NCBI RefSeq assembly: GCF_006439015.1
Contig: NZ_RCZG01000005.1
Coordinates: 186,001 to 250,000 of the forward strand
Length of the DNA: 64,000 bases
Origin: Mycolicibacterium hodleri
Lineage (GTDB): Bacteria; Actinomycetota; Actinomycetes; Mycobacteriales; Mycobacteriaceae
Direction of reading: 5' to 3'
Part shown: positions 38,321 to 46,396 of the stretch, in pieces
Layout: each line of letters begins with the position of its first letter
Numbering within the stretch: position 1 is the first letter of the stretch
The notes under the pieces: generated by a model
What the model was told of the DNA's origin: nothing
The model's database searches: none
Seen by the model: the letters and a program-made list of their open reading frames with translations, nothing else
Position numbers and translations under genes: made by a program

Positions 38321-38869
38321 TCAGGCCAACAGAAGCTCGGTAGCGCGGCGCAGCACGTTCGCGCGGCTCCGCCCGTCGTGGTCGGCGGCGACGAAGTGGT
38401 TGCCGATCGCAAGTGAGAACGCTAGCAGGGCAAGGGCTTCCACGTCCGCGGCGTCGGCGCGGAACGTTGCTATCTGGCTACGCAGGTACGCCATTCTGCT
38501 GTTGTCGACGCGCCGCAAGCGATCTGCGACGGCAGCATCCCGCCGAGCCCAGTCCCTGACGGCGAGGTCGACGGGAAGCAGCTCATCCGAGAACGTCAAC
38601 ATGCCCGCCTTGCCGACCTTCGTGCGGGCGTCGCCGCCTTCGCGCTCGACCCTATCCAGGACGTCGTGGGTGCTTCGACGTTCCCAAGTGTCGAGCATCT
38701 CCTCGAGGAACGCCGGCCTGCTTTCGTATTGGTGGTAGAAGCCACCGCGTGACACTCCGAGGGTCTGTGCCAGGACGTCGATCCTGACGGCGTCGGGACC
38801 ACCGTCTGCCAAAGCGGTCAGGCCGGCCTCGATCCATGCCTCCCGCGACGTCCGTGTCGGTGCGGGCAT
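38321..38869 (-). CDS. TetR family transcriptional regulator
   Basis: A 182-residue regulator; the HTH is at about residues 22-48 (IDVLAQTLGVSRGGFYHQYESRP). The ATG at 38869 is chosen over an in-frame ATG at 39010, because the extra residues are a shadow of the opposite strand. It is divergent from the gene at 38924, and the gap contains a perfect 7-2-7 palindrome at that gene's start and a shorter GTTG-CAAC pair. It ends two bases from the convergent GH16 stop. Confidence 0.9.
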   Translation of the reverse strand: MPAPTRTSREAWIEAGLTALADGGPDAVRIDVLAQTLGVSRGGFYHQYESRPAFLEEMLDTWERRSTHDVLDRVEREGGDARTKVGKAGMLTFSDELLPVDLAVRDWARRDAAVADRLRRVDNSRMAYLRSQIATFRADAADVEALALLAFSLAIGNHFVAADHDGRSRANVLRRATELLLA

Positions 38870-38910
38870 CAGTGTCCGTTGTATTGCGTTGACATGCAAC
38901 AAGAATAAAG

Positions 38911-38926
38911 CATACAGTGCTGTATG
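38911..38926. promoter_or_regulatory. Palindromic operator over the start codon of the 38924 gene
   Basis: CATACAG-TG-CTGTATG is a perfect 7-2-7 inverted repeat. Its last three bases are the ATG of the gene starting at 38924, so a repressor bound here would block both promoter escape and translation. The divergent TetR is the obvious candidate. A GTTG/CAAC inverted repeat (38888-38900) lies between it and the TetR start. Confidence 0.65.
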
Positions 38927-39454
38927 GTTACTGCTAAGCCGCCTTGGCGCACTCACGTCCCTACCGCGGCGACGGTCCGGCAGGTCGAACCAATGCCAGA
39001 CCTCCGCCATCTCAGCACTCTCCCCAGAGTCGACTATGTGGACGCGTTCGTCATCGGCGGCGTCGCCGCTCTCGACTGGACGGCCGAACGATGGGCAAGG
39101 GAGATCCTCGAGGGAGCGCCAGCCGACCGCCGTGCCGCGCTGCTCGCGGGCTGGCGGGCGCTTGGCTTGAAGAGTGAGGGGTCGGCCGGGTCGATCCTGG
39201 GTTGGGAGGTCCGGCGCCGCAACCCAGACGCGCTGCTAATTGGCAGGGAATCGCTCATCGGAATGCCCGGTGAGTTGCTGTTCACGCGTCGACCAGAGGG
39301 GCTGCTTTTCGCCACGTTCGTTCACCACCACGCGGCGGTCACGCGCCCGGTCTGGGCGGCGGTGCAGCCCATGCACGTCCGTACGGTGGGGAACCTGCTG
39401 CAGCGGGCGGGTCGAGCGGCCAGTGACGTCAGGGAGTCGGCGGAAGCGGACTGA
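38924..39454 (+). CDS. Conserved hypothetical protein next to TetR
   Basis: A 176-residue soluble protein of unknown function. A Met at residue 24 (MPDLRHL) is an alternative start that would free the palindrome. The core from residue 34 is DYVDAFVIGGVAALDW, and the C-terminal part has LLFATFVHHHAAVTRPVW, with three consecutive His that could bind metal. No signal peptide or membrane span is seen. I tentatively think of the SRPBCC/DUF2867-like proteins that sit beside regulators in mycobacteria, but this is not secure. It overlaps the convergent gene by 26 bases. Confidence 0.6.
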   Translation: MVTAKPPWRTHVPTAATVRQVEPMPDLRHLSTLPRVDYVDAFVIGGVAALDWTAERWAREILEGAPADRRAALLAGWRALGLKSEGSAGSILGWEVRRRNPDALLIGRESLIGMPGELLFTRRPEGLLFATFVHHHAAVTRPVWAAVQPMHVRTVGNLLQRAGRAASDVRESAEAD

Positions 39455-39974
39455 CCGGCGGGGCGGGCGGGGCGGGCAGCGGACCCGGTGGTGGTGCGGG
39501 AGCCGGGTCACCCGGTGTGATGGGAACGTTCGGGCCGGGAGCCTGAGCCGGAATCGGCGTGTTCATGCCCCGCTGCGCGAGTCCCATGATCAACGCTTCC
39601 TTGCCGCTTATTTCGTGGCTCTGCACGGCCTGCCAAAGGTCCTTCAGGTAGCTGACGTTGGGCGAATCGGCGGGTACGGCGTTCGGATCCATCGTGGTAC
39701 CCGGCGGCAGGGCGTCGGGACTGGCGAGGTGAGGCGTGCCTGCGGGCGGCATGGCTGCGGTGTCGGGTCCTGCCGCCTGGACGGTGACGGCGGCTTCGGG
39801 CGCCGGTCCGGGCGCCGGTCCCGGTGCTGGCGCGACCGTCAGCGGTGGCGGCGGCGGAGCGGGATCCAAGGGGTCGGCGCCCGCGGGTGCCGCAAGACCG
39901 AGGACGGCCATCAGGTAACCCGAGGTGCAGCCCACTACTGCGGCCGCGACCTTGACCGTATTCGTCGCCTTCAT
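39429..39974 (-). CDS. Exported proline/alanine-rich protein
   Basis: A 181-residue protein with an N-terminal signal peptide (hydrophobic 8-30, AGADP cleavage region) followed by a long Pro/Ala/Gly-rich sequence with PGPAPGPAP repeats and a short non-repetitive stretch (SYLKDLWQAVQSHEISGKEAL) near residues 108-128. This style is common for mycobacterial cell-wall-associated proteins. No function is known. Its 3' end overlaps the gene at 38924 by 26 bases. Confidence 0.75.
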   Translation of the reverse strand: MKATNTVKVAAAVVGCTSGYLMAVLGLAAPAGADPLDPAPPPPPLTVAPAPGPAPGPAPEAAVTVQAAGPDTAAMPPAGTPHLASPDALPPGTTMDPNAVPADSPNVSYLKDLWQAVQSHEISGKEALIMGLAQRGMNTPIPAQAPGPNVPITPGDPAPAPPPGPLPAPPAPPVSPLPPTP

Positions 39975-40096
39975 CTGCTGAACCCTTCCCGTGTGGCCTC
40001 AGGGACTCTTGGTGCTAGTGAGTCCATCCAGAATCACCCCATTTTCGTTACAGGGCAATCCCAGAGCGCCTCATTAACGAAGGTCTAATGATCAGC

Positions 40097-40110
40097 GGTA
40101 ACACGTTCTA
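40097..40110. promoter_or_regulatory. KstR-like box upstream of CYP125
   Basis: GGTAACACGTTCTA keeps the AAC-NN-GTT core and the 3' A of the KstR consensus TNNAACNNGTTNNA but has G instead of the 5' T. It is 96 bases before the CYP125 start. CYP125 genes are KstR targets in mycobacteria, so the site is plausible. The rest of the 231-base gap shows no gene. Confidence 0.6.
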
Positions 40111-40205
40111 CTGGGAGTTTGGAGAACCCGCCGCGGTGCCCCCGGCCTGTGGTGTAGCAATGGCCTATCCCACTAGACCGTGTCGTCAAGAGGAGCGCCT
40201 GAAAC

Positions 40206-41465
40206 ATGCCGGATACCGCAACCAGTCCGAATCTACCGTCGGGATTCGACTTCACCGATCCCGACATTTACGCCGAGCGCCTGCCCGTCGAGGAAATGGC
40301 GCAGATGCGCGCGGTCGCACCGATCTGGTGGAACGCGCAGCCGGACGGGATCGGGGGCTTCGGTGACGGCGGCTACTGGGTCGTCTCCAAGCACAAGGAC
40401 GTCAAGGAGGTCTCGCGGCGCAGTGATGTTTTCTCCAGCCTCGAGAAGACGGCGTTACCGCGGTATGCCGATGGCACGGTCGACACCCAGATCGAGACGG
40501 GCAAGTTCGTCCTTCTCAACATGGATGCGCCGCATCACACGCATCTGCGCAAGATCGTCTCGCGGGCCTTCACTCCCCGTGCCGTGGAACGGCTGCGGGC
40601 GGACCTCGCGGAGCGGGCGCGCGACATCGCGACCAAGGCCGCCGCATCCGGCACGGGTGACTTCGTCCAGCAGGTGTCCTGCGAGCTTCCGCTGCAGGCG
40701 ATCGCCGGCTTGATGGGCGTGCCGCAGGAGGACCGGATGAAGTTGTTCCACTGGTCCAACCAGATGGTCGGTGACATGGACCCCGAGTTCGCGGGTAACG
40801 ACGCCATCAGCGCTTCGGTCGAACTCATCACCTACGGAATGCAATTGGCCGCCGAGCGAGCAGACAAGCCCGGCGAGGATCTTGTCACCAAACTGGTGCA
40901 GGCCGACGTCGAGGGCCACAAGTTGTCCGACGACGAACTCGGCTTCTTCGTGATCCTGCTGGCGGTGGCTGGCAACGAGACCACCCGCAACTCCATCACC
41001 CAGGGCATGATGGCGTTCACCGACTTCCCCGATCAGTGGGAGCTCTTCAAGAGGGAACGCCCAGCCACCACCGCTGACGAGATCGTCCGGTGGGCCACCC
41101 CCGTCACTTCGTTCCAACGCACCGCGCTCGAGGACACCGAGCTCGCAGGCGTGACCATCAAGAAGGGCCAGCGGGTCGTGATGATGTACCGCTCGGCCAA
41201 CTTCGACGAAGACGTGTTCGACGATCCGTACAGCTTCAACATCCTGCGGGACCCCAACCCGCACGTGGGATTCGGCGGCACGGGGGCGCACTACTGCATC
41301 GGCACCAGCCTCGCCCGGATGACCATAGATCTCATGTTCAACGCCATCGCCGATGCGATGCCGGACATCACCTCTCTCGCCAAGCCCGAACGGCTGCGGT
41401 CGGGCTGGCTCAACGGCATCAAGCACTGGCAGGTCGACTACAAGGGGACGTCGGCGGCTCACTGA
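40206..41465 (+). CDS. cyp125: Cytochrome P450 CYP125, sterol C26/C27 monooxygenase
   Basis: A 419-residue P450. The I-helix motif AGNETTRNS, the K-helix EIVR and the heme loop FGGTGAHYCIG with Cys364 are intact. The sequence matches CYP125A1 along its length as I recall it (LNMDAPHHT, RSGWLNGIKHWQVDY). CYP125 oxidises the terminal side-chain carbon of cholesterol and cholestenone. AAGAGGAG lies a few bases before the ATG. The neighbours are not the main cholesterol cluster, so this may be an additional or displaced copy. It should be KstR-regulated. Confidence 0.93.
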   Translation: MPDTATSPNLPSGFDFTDPDIYAERLPVEEMAQMRAVAPIWWNAQPDGIGGFGDGGYWVVSKHKDVKEVSRRSDVFSSLEKTALPRYADGTVDTQIETGKFVLLNMDAPHHTHLRKIVSRAFTPRAVERLRADLAERARDIATKAAASGTGDFVQQVSCELPLQAIAGLMGVPQEDRMKLFHWSNQMVGDMDPEFAGNDAISASVELITYGMQLAAERADKPGEDLVTKLVQADVEGHKLSDDELGFFVILLAVAGNETTRNSITQGMMAFTDFPDQWELFKRERPATTADEIVRWATPVTSFQRTALEDTELAGVTIKKGQRVVMMYRSANFDEDVFDDPYSFNILRDPNPHVGFGGTGAHYCIGTSLARMTIDLMFNAIADAMPDITSLAKPERLRSGWLNGIKHWQVDYKGTSAAH

Positions 41466-41805
41466 CCGTCTGCGAGTTGACGTTGGGCGAGCTGACGTTG
41501 GGCGAGCTGACGTAGTCGAAGATCGAGCGCCAGTAGTCCTCGGGTATTTCCACGCCGGACTTCAGCACGATGGCCAGGCCGGTAGCCATCGCGATGCCGA
41601 GCAGACCCAGCGATAGTCCTGCGAGCGCGATGACGACCCACAGTGTGGTCGTGAGCGCAGGCCACGGCGAGGCGATGGCCAATGCGGGTGCGAAGAAGAA
41701 GCCGAGTCCGAGGTACCAGGCCGACCCGGCCCGGTCCGAGGCCAGGACGAAGCGCAGCCACCCGGGGACCGATGGCTGGGCCCGGGTTGCGTGGTCGGAG
41801 TGCAT
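41419..41805 (-). CDS. Small membrane protein of unknown function
   Basis: A 128-residue protein with two predicted transmembrane helices (about residues 26-48 and 53-80), then a hydrophilic C-terminal tail. The tail includes SSPNVSSPNV, which arises from a 15-base tandem repeat. The gene overlaps the 3' end of CYP125 by 47 bases and is divergent from the XRE-type regulator, with GGTAA half-sites in the 85-base gap. No function is known. Confidence 0.65.
   Translation of the reverse strand: MHSDHATRAQPSVPGWLRFVLASDRAGSAWYLGLGFFFAPALAIASPWPALTTTLWVVIALAGLSLGLLGIAMATGLAIVLKSGVEIPEDYWRSIFDYVSSPNVSSPNVNSQTVSEPPTSPCSRPASA
41476..41513. repeat. 15-base tandem repeat, about 2.5 copies
   Basis: The unit GCTGACGTTGGGCGA is repeated: copy one (41476-41490) has T at its second position, copy two is exact, and a third copy stops after eight bases. 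It lies just past the CYP125 stop and inside the 3' end of the opposite-strand membrane protein gene, where it codes for a duplicated SSPNV. Confidence 0.85.
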
Positions 41806-41826
41806 GGGTTTACGTTGCGCTGCAAA

Positions 41827-41855
41827 GGTAACCCGGGCAATTACCTCCGAGGTAA
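41827..41855. promoter_or_regulatory. GGTAA/TTACC operator upstream of XRE regulator
   Basis: Three half-sites alternate in orientation: GGTAA (41827-41831), TTACC (41841-41845) and GGTAA (41851-41855). The last two form a 5-5-5 inverted repeat. The set sits in the divergent gap just before the regulator start, the expected place for autoregulation by an MmyB-type helix-turn-helix protein. Confidence 0.55.
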
Positions 41856-41890
41856 TGGATGGCGACCCTGCGTCGGGTCAGACTGGGGCC

Positions 41891-42670
41891 GTGACGACGG
41901 CTCCGGTGCAGACTCCCCCGTTCGGAATGTTGATGCGTCAGTGGCGGAAACGGCGCCGTCTCAGCCAGCTCGAACTCGCGATCGAGGCCGACGTCTCGTC
42001 GCGCCACGTGAGTTTCATGGAGACCGGACGTTCCGTGCCCAGCCGCGCCATGGTGCTGCGGTTGGCCGCGGTGCTCGACGTGCCGCCGCGGGAGCAGAAC
42101 CAACTGCTTCTGGCGGCGGGCCTGGCTCCCGCCTACGCGGAGCGTTCACTGGAGGACCCCGACATGGTTGCCGTGCGCGACGGGCTGGCCATGGTGCTCG
42201 AGGCGTATGAGCCGTACCCCTGCCTGGTCGTCGACCGCGGCTGGAACATCATCGCCGCCAACGCCGGTGCCGGTGTCCTGATGCAGGGTGTTGCGCCCCA
42301 CCTGTTGGATCCGCCGAATGCCCTGCGCATCTCGCTGCACCCGGATGGCCTGGCGCCGCGCATCCGCAATCTCGGGCAGTGGCGCGATCACGTGGTCGGC
42401 CGACTGCGTCGGGAGGTGACGGTCAGCGGCTCACCGATGTTGGCCGAACTGCTTGCCGAGATCGAATCTCATCCGGGCGGATTCGACGACCCTCGTGATC
42501 CGGGTGGAGTGGTGGTCCCGCTGCACCTGGAAAGGGCCGACGGCTCGGTCCTGAGCTTCCTGAGTACCGTCACGACGTTCGGCACCGCGCTGGACCTCAC
42601 CGCCTCGGAATTGAGTATCGAGGCATTCCTGCCCGCCGACGAAGCGACGGCTGCGGCGCTGAAGCAGTGA
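41891..42670 (+). CDS. XRE family regulator with MmyB-like ligand domain
   Basis: A 259-residue regulator. The N-terminal helix-turn-helix (RLSQLELAIEADVSSRHVSFMETGRS, residues about 24-49) is XRE-type; the C-terminal part (YPCLVVDRGWNIIAANAG onward) is an MmyB-like PAS-type domain thought to bind fatty acyl ligands. GTG 41891 is the start used; an in-frame ATG at 41855 would overlap the GGTAA site. It probably controls the divergent membrane protein gene. The ligand is unknown. Confidence 0.88.
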   Translation: MTTAPVQTPPFGMLMRQWRKRRRLSQLELAIEADVSSRHVSFMETGRSVPSRAMVLRLAAVLDVPPREQNQLLLAAGLAPAYAERSLEDPDMVAVRDGLAMVLEAYEPYPCLVVDRGWNIIAANAGAGVLMQGVAPHLLDPPNALRISLHPDGLAPRIRNLGQWRDHVVGRLRREVTVSGSPMLAELLAEIESHPGGFDDPRDPGGVVVPLHLERADGSVLSFLSTVTTFGTALDLTASELSIEAFLPADEATAAALKQ

Positions 42671-42681
42671 GAGCCGAAGTG

Positions 42682-43428
42682 CTACGCCTGCACGATGATT
42701 GGATCGCCAATGCTGACCTGGTCGTAGTACCAGCCAGCGTTGTCGGGGCTGAGGTTGATACACCCGTGGCTGACGTTCGAATTGCCCTGTGACGCCACCG
42801 ACCACGGTGCCGCGTGTACGTAGACGCCGCCCCAGGTGACCCGAACCGCGTCGTAGACGGTGAGCTTGTAGCCCTCGGGATCGCTCAGCGGGATGCCGAT
42901 CGTGCGAGAGTCCATGATGACCGGTGACTGCTTCTCCAGTGCGGTGAACGAGCCGATCGGCGTCGTGTGATTGGGCTTGCCCATAGACGCCGGCATCGAT
43001 CGTGCCACCTCGCCGTCGATGCTGACCGTGAACGTGTGCGCATTCAAGTCGGCGACTCCGACGACCGAAGCCCCGGCCTGGAAGTTGGTCTTCGCGCCAC
43101 CCACGGAAAGCGCGATCGTCGAGTGGGCTGGCCAGTAGCTACTCGGACTCCACTGCACGACGTCGTCCTTCAACCACATGAAGTCACCCTTGGGGGCGTG
43201 CGGTGAGGAAATGCTGAACGAGCGCTCGGCAGCTGCTCGGTCCGCGACGGGCCCGGCGAACGTCACCGTCACCGGCATCGCCACGCCGACGACCTGCCCA
43301 GGGGCAGGCGAGATGGTCGCGACGGCTATCGGCCCGGGAGCCGCGGCAAGGCCGGTGCCCATCGAAGCGCCCAGCAGGAGGGTGGTAGTTCCGGCCACCG
43401 ACATCACATACCGCAGAGCTTTACGCAA
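42682..43428 (-). CDS. ldtA: L,D-transpeptidase LdtMt1-type (LdtA)
   Basis: A 248-residue exported protein: signal segment 8-30, an immunoglobulin-like domain (about 35-120), and a YkuD catalytic domain with SHGCINLSPDNA, where Cys in HGC is the nucleophile and the preceding His is catalytic. The whole sequence parallels M. tuberculosis LdtMt1 (Rv0116c), including MPASMGKP and GVYVHAAPWSV. It forms 3-3 peptidoglycan cross-links at the cell wall and is beta-lactam relevant (carbapenems). It is downstream of Pr6Pr and DUF7159 genes on the same strand. Confidence 0.92.
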   Translation of the reverse strand: MRKALRYVMSVAGTTTLLLGASMGTGLAAAPGPIAVATISPAPGQVVGVAMPVTVTFAGPVADRAAAERSFSISSPHAPKGDFMWLKDDVVQWSPSSYWPAHSTIALSVGGAKTNFQAGASVVGVADLNAHTFTVSIDGEVARSMPASMGKPNHTTPIGSFTALEKQSPVIMDSRTIGIPLSDPEGYKLTVYDAVRVTWGGVYVHAAPWSVASQGNSNVSHGCINLSPDNAGWYYDQVSIGDPIIVQA

Positions 43429-43473
43429 CTGATCTACCTCCGACCGATGGGCTTTCTTGCATGATAGTTCGCT

Positions 43474-44094
43474 TCAAGAGAGTCCAGCGTTAGCCGACCG
43501 AGGCCGGGCCACTGCTAGAAGGAGGTAGCCAAGGCCGAGGAACCCGCCGGCGAGCACTGTCACGTTCACCGCCACTGCGACGAGTCCGACGCTGCTGGGA
43601 TCCAGGAAGTAGTACGGTGCGCGCCGTCCCGTCCGGTTCAGCACGATCAGTGCCAACCCCAGGTAGGCGGCCGGATAGGCCAGCCACGCGAGCGGCTGCC
43701 ACCACTTGGCGGACCCTGCGCTGCGACCGATGAGCACCCAATCCGCGACGGAGAGGATCGGCACGACGACGTGCAGCAGGAAGTTGGCAGGCGTGTAGCC
43801 CATGCTGCGGCCGGTGAGTAGGAGATTCCAGACCACTCCCGCGACGACGACGTACAGCACGACGGCGCCTCGAAGTCCGGTGCGGGCGTCGGCTCGAGGC
43901 GAGAGCAGCGTCCATGCGTAGTAGCCGGCGGCGAGGACGTTGGCCTGATACGTAAAGGTGATCAATCGCCATCCGACGCCGGATCGCGAGGTGAATTCGA
44001 CGATGAGCAGGGCCAGTGTGACGGCGAGCACGATCGTCGCGCGGAGGGACACGCGCAAGAGCCAACGGTTCGTCGGGAGTCCGGGGGTCGTCAA
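43474..44094 (-). CDS. Pr6Pr family integral membrane protein
   Basis: A 206-residue protein with six predicted transmembrane helices spread over its length, and the Pr6Pr features (an FTYQANVLAAGYYAW segment and an HVVVPILSVADWVL segment with a conserved Asp/Trp). It starts at TTG 44094, only one base after the end of the DUF7159 gene, so the two are co-transcribed. Function of the family is unknown. Confidence 0.85.
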   Translation of the reverse strand: MTTPGLPTNRWLLRVSLRATIVLAVTLALLIVEFTSRSGVGWRLITFTYQANVLAAGYYAWTLLSPRADARTGLRGAVVLYVVVAGVVWNLLLTGRSMGYTPANFLLHVVVPILSVADWVLIGRSAGSAKWWQPLAWLAYPAAYLGLALIVLNRTGRRAPYYFLDPSSVGLVAVAVNVTVLAGGFLGLGYLLLAVARPRSANAGLS

Positions 44095-44095
44095 G

Positions 44096-45364
44096 CTAGC
44101 CGGGCCCGGGCGTCAGCTTCTCTTTGATACGCGTGAGGATGCCTGGCTTCTTCGTCGGGACCGGCGGGATGTACGGGGGCGCTACGTTCGGCGGGAGCGG
44201 CGTCCCGGCCATCGGTGGCGCGGGTGCCGGGTCGACGGACGACGCCAGTCCGGGATCCACCGGGACCGCGTCGACCGGGTACTGAGGTTCGGCGGGAGCC
44301 TGGTCGAGGTAGGGCGTTTCCGCGGGGGTGTCCGCCGCCGCAACCGGTGGCTCGTCGTAGACGGGCGGTACCGCCTCCGGACCGGGTGGCAGCGCGGCCT
44401 CGACGACCGGCGGGACCGCGACCGGGGGTGGCGCGGCGGGAGGGTCGGGCTTGACCGCGTTGGGCGTCTCGACCCTGGCCGCCGGGACTGGACTTTCGGG
44501 CTGGGCGGTGCGCGCCGGCGCCAGTTGCAGGCTGACCGCGATCGACACCGACACGACGAAGGTCACGACGCCGACGGCGAGCATGGCGACCGGTCCGACG
44601 CGGGACAGTGTTCGTCCGTTCGACTCTCCGAAGGGCCGCTGTCGGCCCGTGTCGGTGCGGGCGTCGACGACGAAGGCGTCATCGTTGACGCCGCGGGGCA
44701 TCTCGGTGCTTTGCGCCGACGCCAGGGCAGCGCCGCGAGCGAGTGCGAGCTTGGCTTCCTCCGGCGCGTAGACCGGGACCGACAACGCGTCCTCGAGTTG
44801 GTGCAGGGTGGGCTCCATGTCGCCTGCCGAGCCGACCACGACGAGTGCCTGCGGCGCCCAGTCGGCGCGGGTGAAGACGGCGCTCAGCCAGCTGATCAGG
44901 GCCGCGTTGGAGTCGATGGAGTGGTTGAACGCCGTCTGTACGGCGCCGTCGCTGGTGTTGACGATCAACGAGATCACCGACTCGGAATCGATCACACATA
45001 CGGCCGTCGTCGCGTAGCCGAGCACCTCGGCGATGCCGCGTGCCAGCGCTTCGGTGGCTTCCGGCATACGAATCGCCACCACGTTGTCGAAGCCGGATTC
45101 CGACAGCGACTCCAGCAGCAACGACGCCTCGAGATCGGCGTCTTCACTCCAGGTCACACCGATGGCGTGAAGTCGCAGGCCGCGGGTGGCGGCTAGCGCC
45201 TCGGTGCGCATGATCGCGGCAGCTGCCTGCTCAGAGGTGTAGATTTTGTCGTGGGCGACCGCGAACGACTCGCGGTCCATCGTCGCGCCGTCGGCGTCCT
45301 GCCCTTCGACGAGAACCAAACCTACGGACGTAGGCGTCATCGACAATCCGAGGACCGCGTCCAC
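44096..45364 (-). CDS. DUF7159 family protein (mycobacterial)
   Basis: A 422-residue protein from GTG 45364 (VDAVLGLSMTP), the normal beginning of this mycobacterial family. The N-terminal 230 residues look like an actin-like/DUF7159 domain; a single transmembrane helix is at about residues 258-280 (VGPVAMLAVGVVTFVVSVSIAV); the remaining 140 residues are Pro/Ala/Val-rich and end in a basic KPGILTRIKEKL. It is therefore a membrane-anchored protein with a proline-rich outer tail. The function is unknown. An upstream ATG at 45424 in the same frame adds an unusual Arg-rich leader and was not used. Confidence 0.8.
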   Translation of the reverse strand: MDAVLGLSMTPTSVGLVLVEGQDADGATMDRESFAVAHDKIYTSEQAAAAIMRTEALAATRGLRLHAIGVTWSEDADLEASLLLESLSESGFDNVVAIRMPEATEALARGIAEVLGYATTAVCVIDSESVISLIVNTSDGAVQTAFNHSIDSNAALISWLSAVFTRADWAPQALVVVGSAGDMEPTLHQLEDALSVPVYAPEEAKLALARGAALASAQSTEMPRGVNDDAFVVDARTDTGRQRPFGESNGRTLSRVGPVAMLAVGVVTFVVSVSIAVSLQLAPARTAQPESPVPAARVETPNAVKPDPPAAPPPVAVPPVVEAALPPGPEAVPPVYDEPPVAAADTPAETPYLDQAPAEPQYPVDAVPVDPGLASSVDPAPAPPMAGTPLPPNVAPPYIPPVPTKKPGILTRIKEKLTPGPG

Positions 45365-45486
45365 ATGAACCCCTTCGGAGCCACGAGGCGGCCGTGCTCG
45401 GGCAGCACCAGCGTGGAGAACCATTCTGCGCGACTTTACCCGTCCATGTGGGGATGGGCGCGCCCGGGCGTGACGAACTCATCGAG

Positions 45487-46033
45487 ATGGAACGTCGCGC
45501 GTGGGGGGCTGGCTGCATGGCTGAAGGACACACTGAGGACCAGTCACGTGAGCGGGCTCTGTTCGGCCACCCGATCGGACTGGTCAACCTCTTCGGGGTC
45601 GAGTTTTGGGAGCGTTTCTCGTTCTACGGGGATGCTGACGATCCTCGGCTACTGCATGGAGCACCGAACGGATGAACTGGTCGATCTTCGGGTGGACGGC
45701 GCCGTCGAGTTGGATCGGTTCGATCGAGCCGGTGTGGATCATCCTGCTGTCACCCGTTTTCGCTGCGATGTGGACCCGGCTCGGCAACCGGGCCCCTACG
45801 ACCCGCGCAAGTTCGCCTACGGCGTGGTCGGCATGGGCATCGCGTTCCTGCTGTTCCTGCCGACGGCGGGCACAACGATGCCCGCCCTGCTGGTGGGAGC
45901 GATCCTGGCCGCGTTCGCGGTATCCGAGTTGATGATCTCGCCCATCGTTCTGTCGGTGACCACCAAGCTTGCCCCGCAGGCGTTCCGGGCGCAGATGATG
46001 GCGCTCATGGCAAGCGCCGGCCTTGGCCGAGTT
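45487..46033 (+). pseudogene. Decayed POT family peptide transporter
   Basis: Fragments of a proton-dependent oligopeptide transporter are spread over three frames. The first reads GHPIGLVNLFGVEFWERFSFYG, then a one-base insertion in a G run (45628-45631) shifts it to GMLTILGYCM. At about 45670 most of the middle of the protein is missing; the sequence resumes in a new frame at NWSIFGWTAPSSW and PVWIILLSPVFAAMWTRLG. A further shift near 45808 leads to KFAYGVVGMGIAFLLFLPTAG and ends after ALMASAGLG. Intact homologues have about 450-500 residues. At least three lesions are visible, so it is non-functional. Confidence 0.85.
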
Positions 46034-46140
46034 GTTACCTGTCGTAGACCGAATTCGGGCTGTCACCGCGCGATGATGGGAATGCGCTGGTTCGCATTGG
46101 CGTCAGACTACGCGAGAGCTCTGGTCGACGAAGGAGGGTC

Positions 46141-46377
46141 ATGTCGTCAACGGCACGATTGGTCAACGCTCAAGCCCCGCCGATTGGTTCGGTCGGCGAA
46201 TCCAGGCAGGGTGTGGTGTCCGTGCATCTCCTCGGCCTCGTCGACAAGACGGCGAGGTGCTCCTGCGGGTGGGCGGGCCGCCGCAGGATCCTCAGGGCAG
46301 CCGCGGAACAAGACGCCTGGGCCCACTCGATGCAGGACGGGTGCATGGTGTCGTCACCGCTGGTGTTCGCACGGTAA
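46141..46377 (+). CDS. Small conserved hypothetical protein with CSCGW motif
   Basis: A 78-residue protein with a near-ideal ribosome site (AAGGAGGG) five bases before the ATG. It has a compact core VHLLGLVDKTARCSCGWAG followed by RRILRAAAEQDAWAHSMQDGC; the CxC pair and later Cys may bind a metal. I recall similar small proteins in mycobacteria but no function. It ends 19 bases before the convergent threonine dehydratase stop. Confidence 0.7.
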   Translation: MSSTARLVNAQAPPIGSVGESRQGVVSVHLLGLVDKTARCSCGWAGRRRILRAAAEQDAWAHSMQDGCMVSSPLVFAR

Positions 46378-46396
46378 AACTGTGCGCACTTACCGG

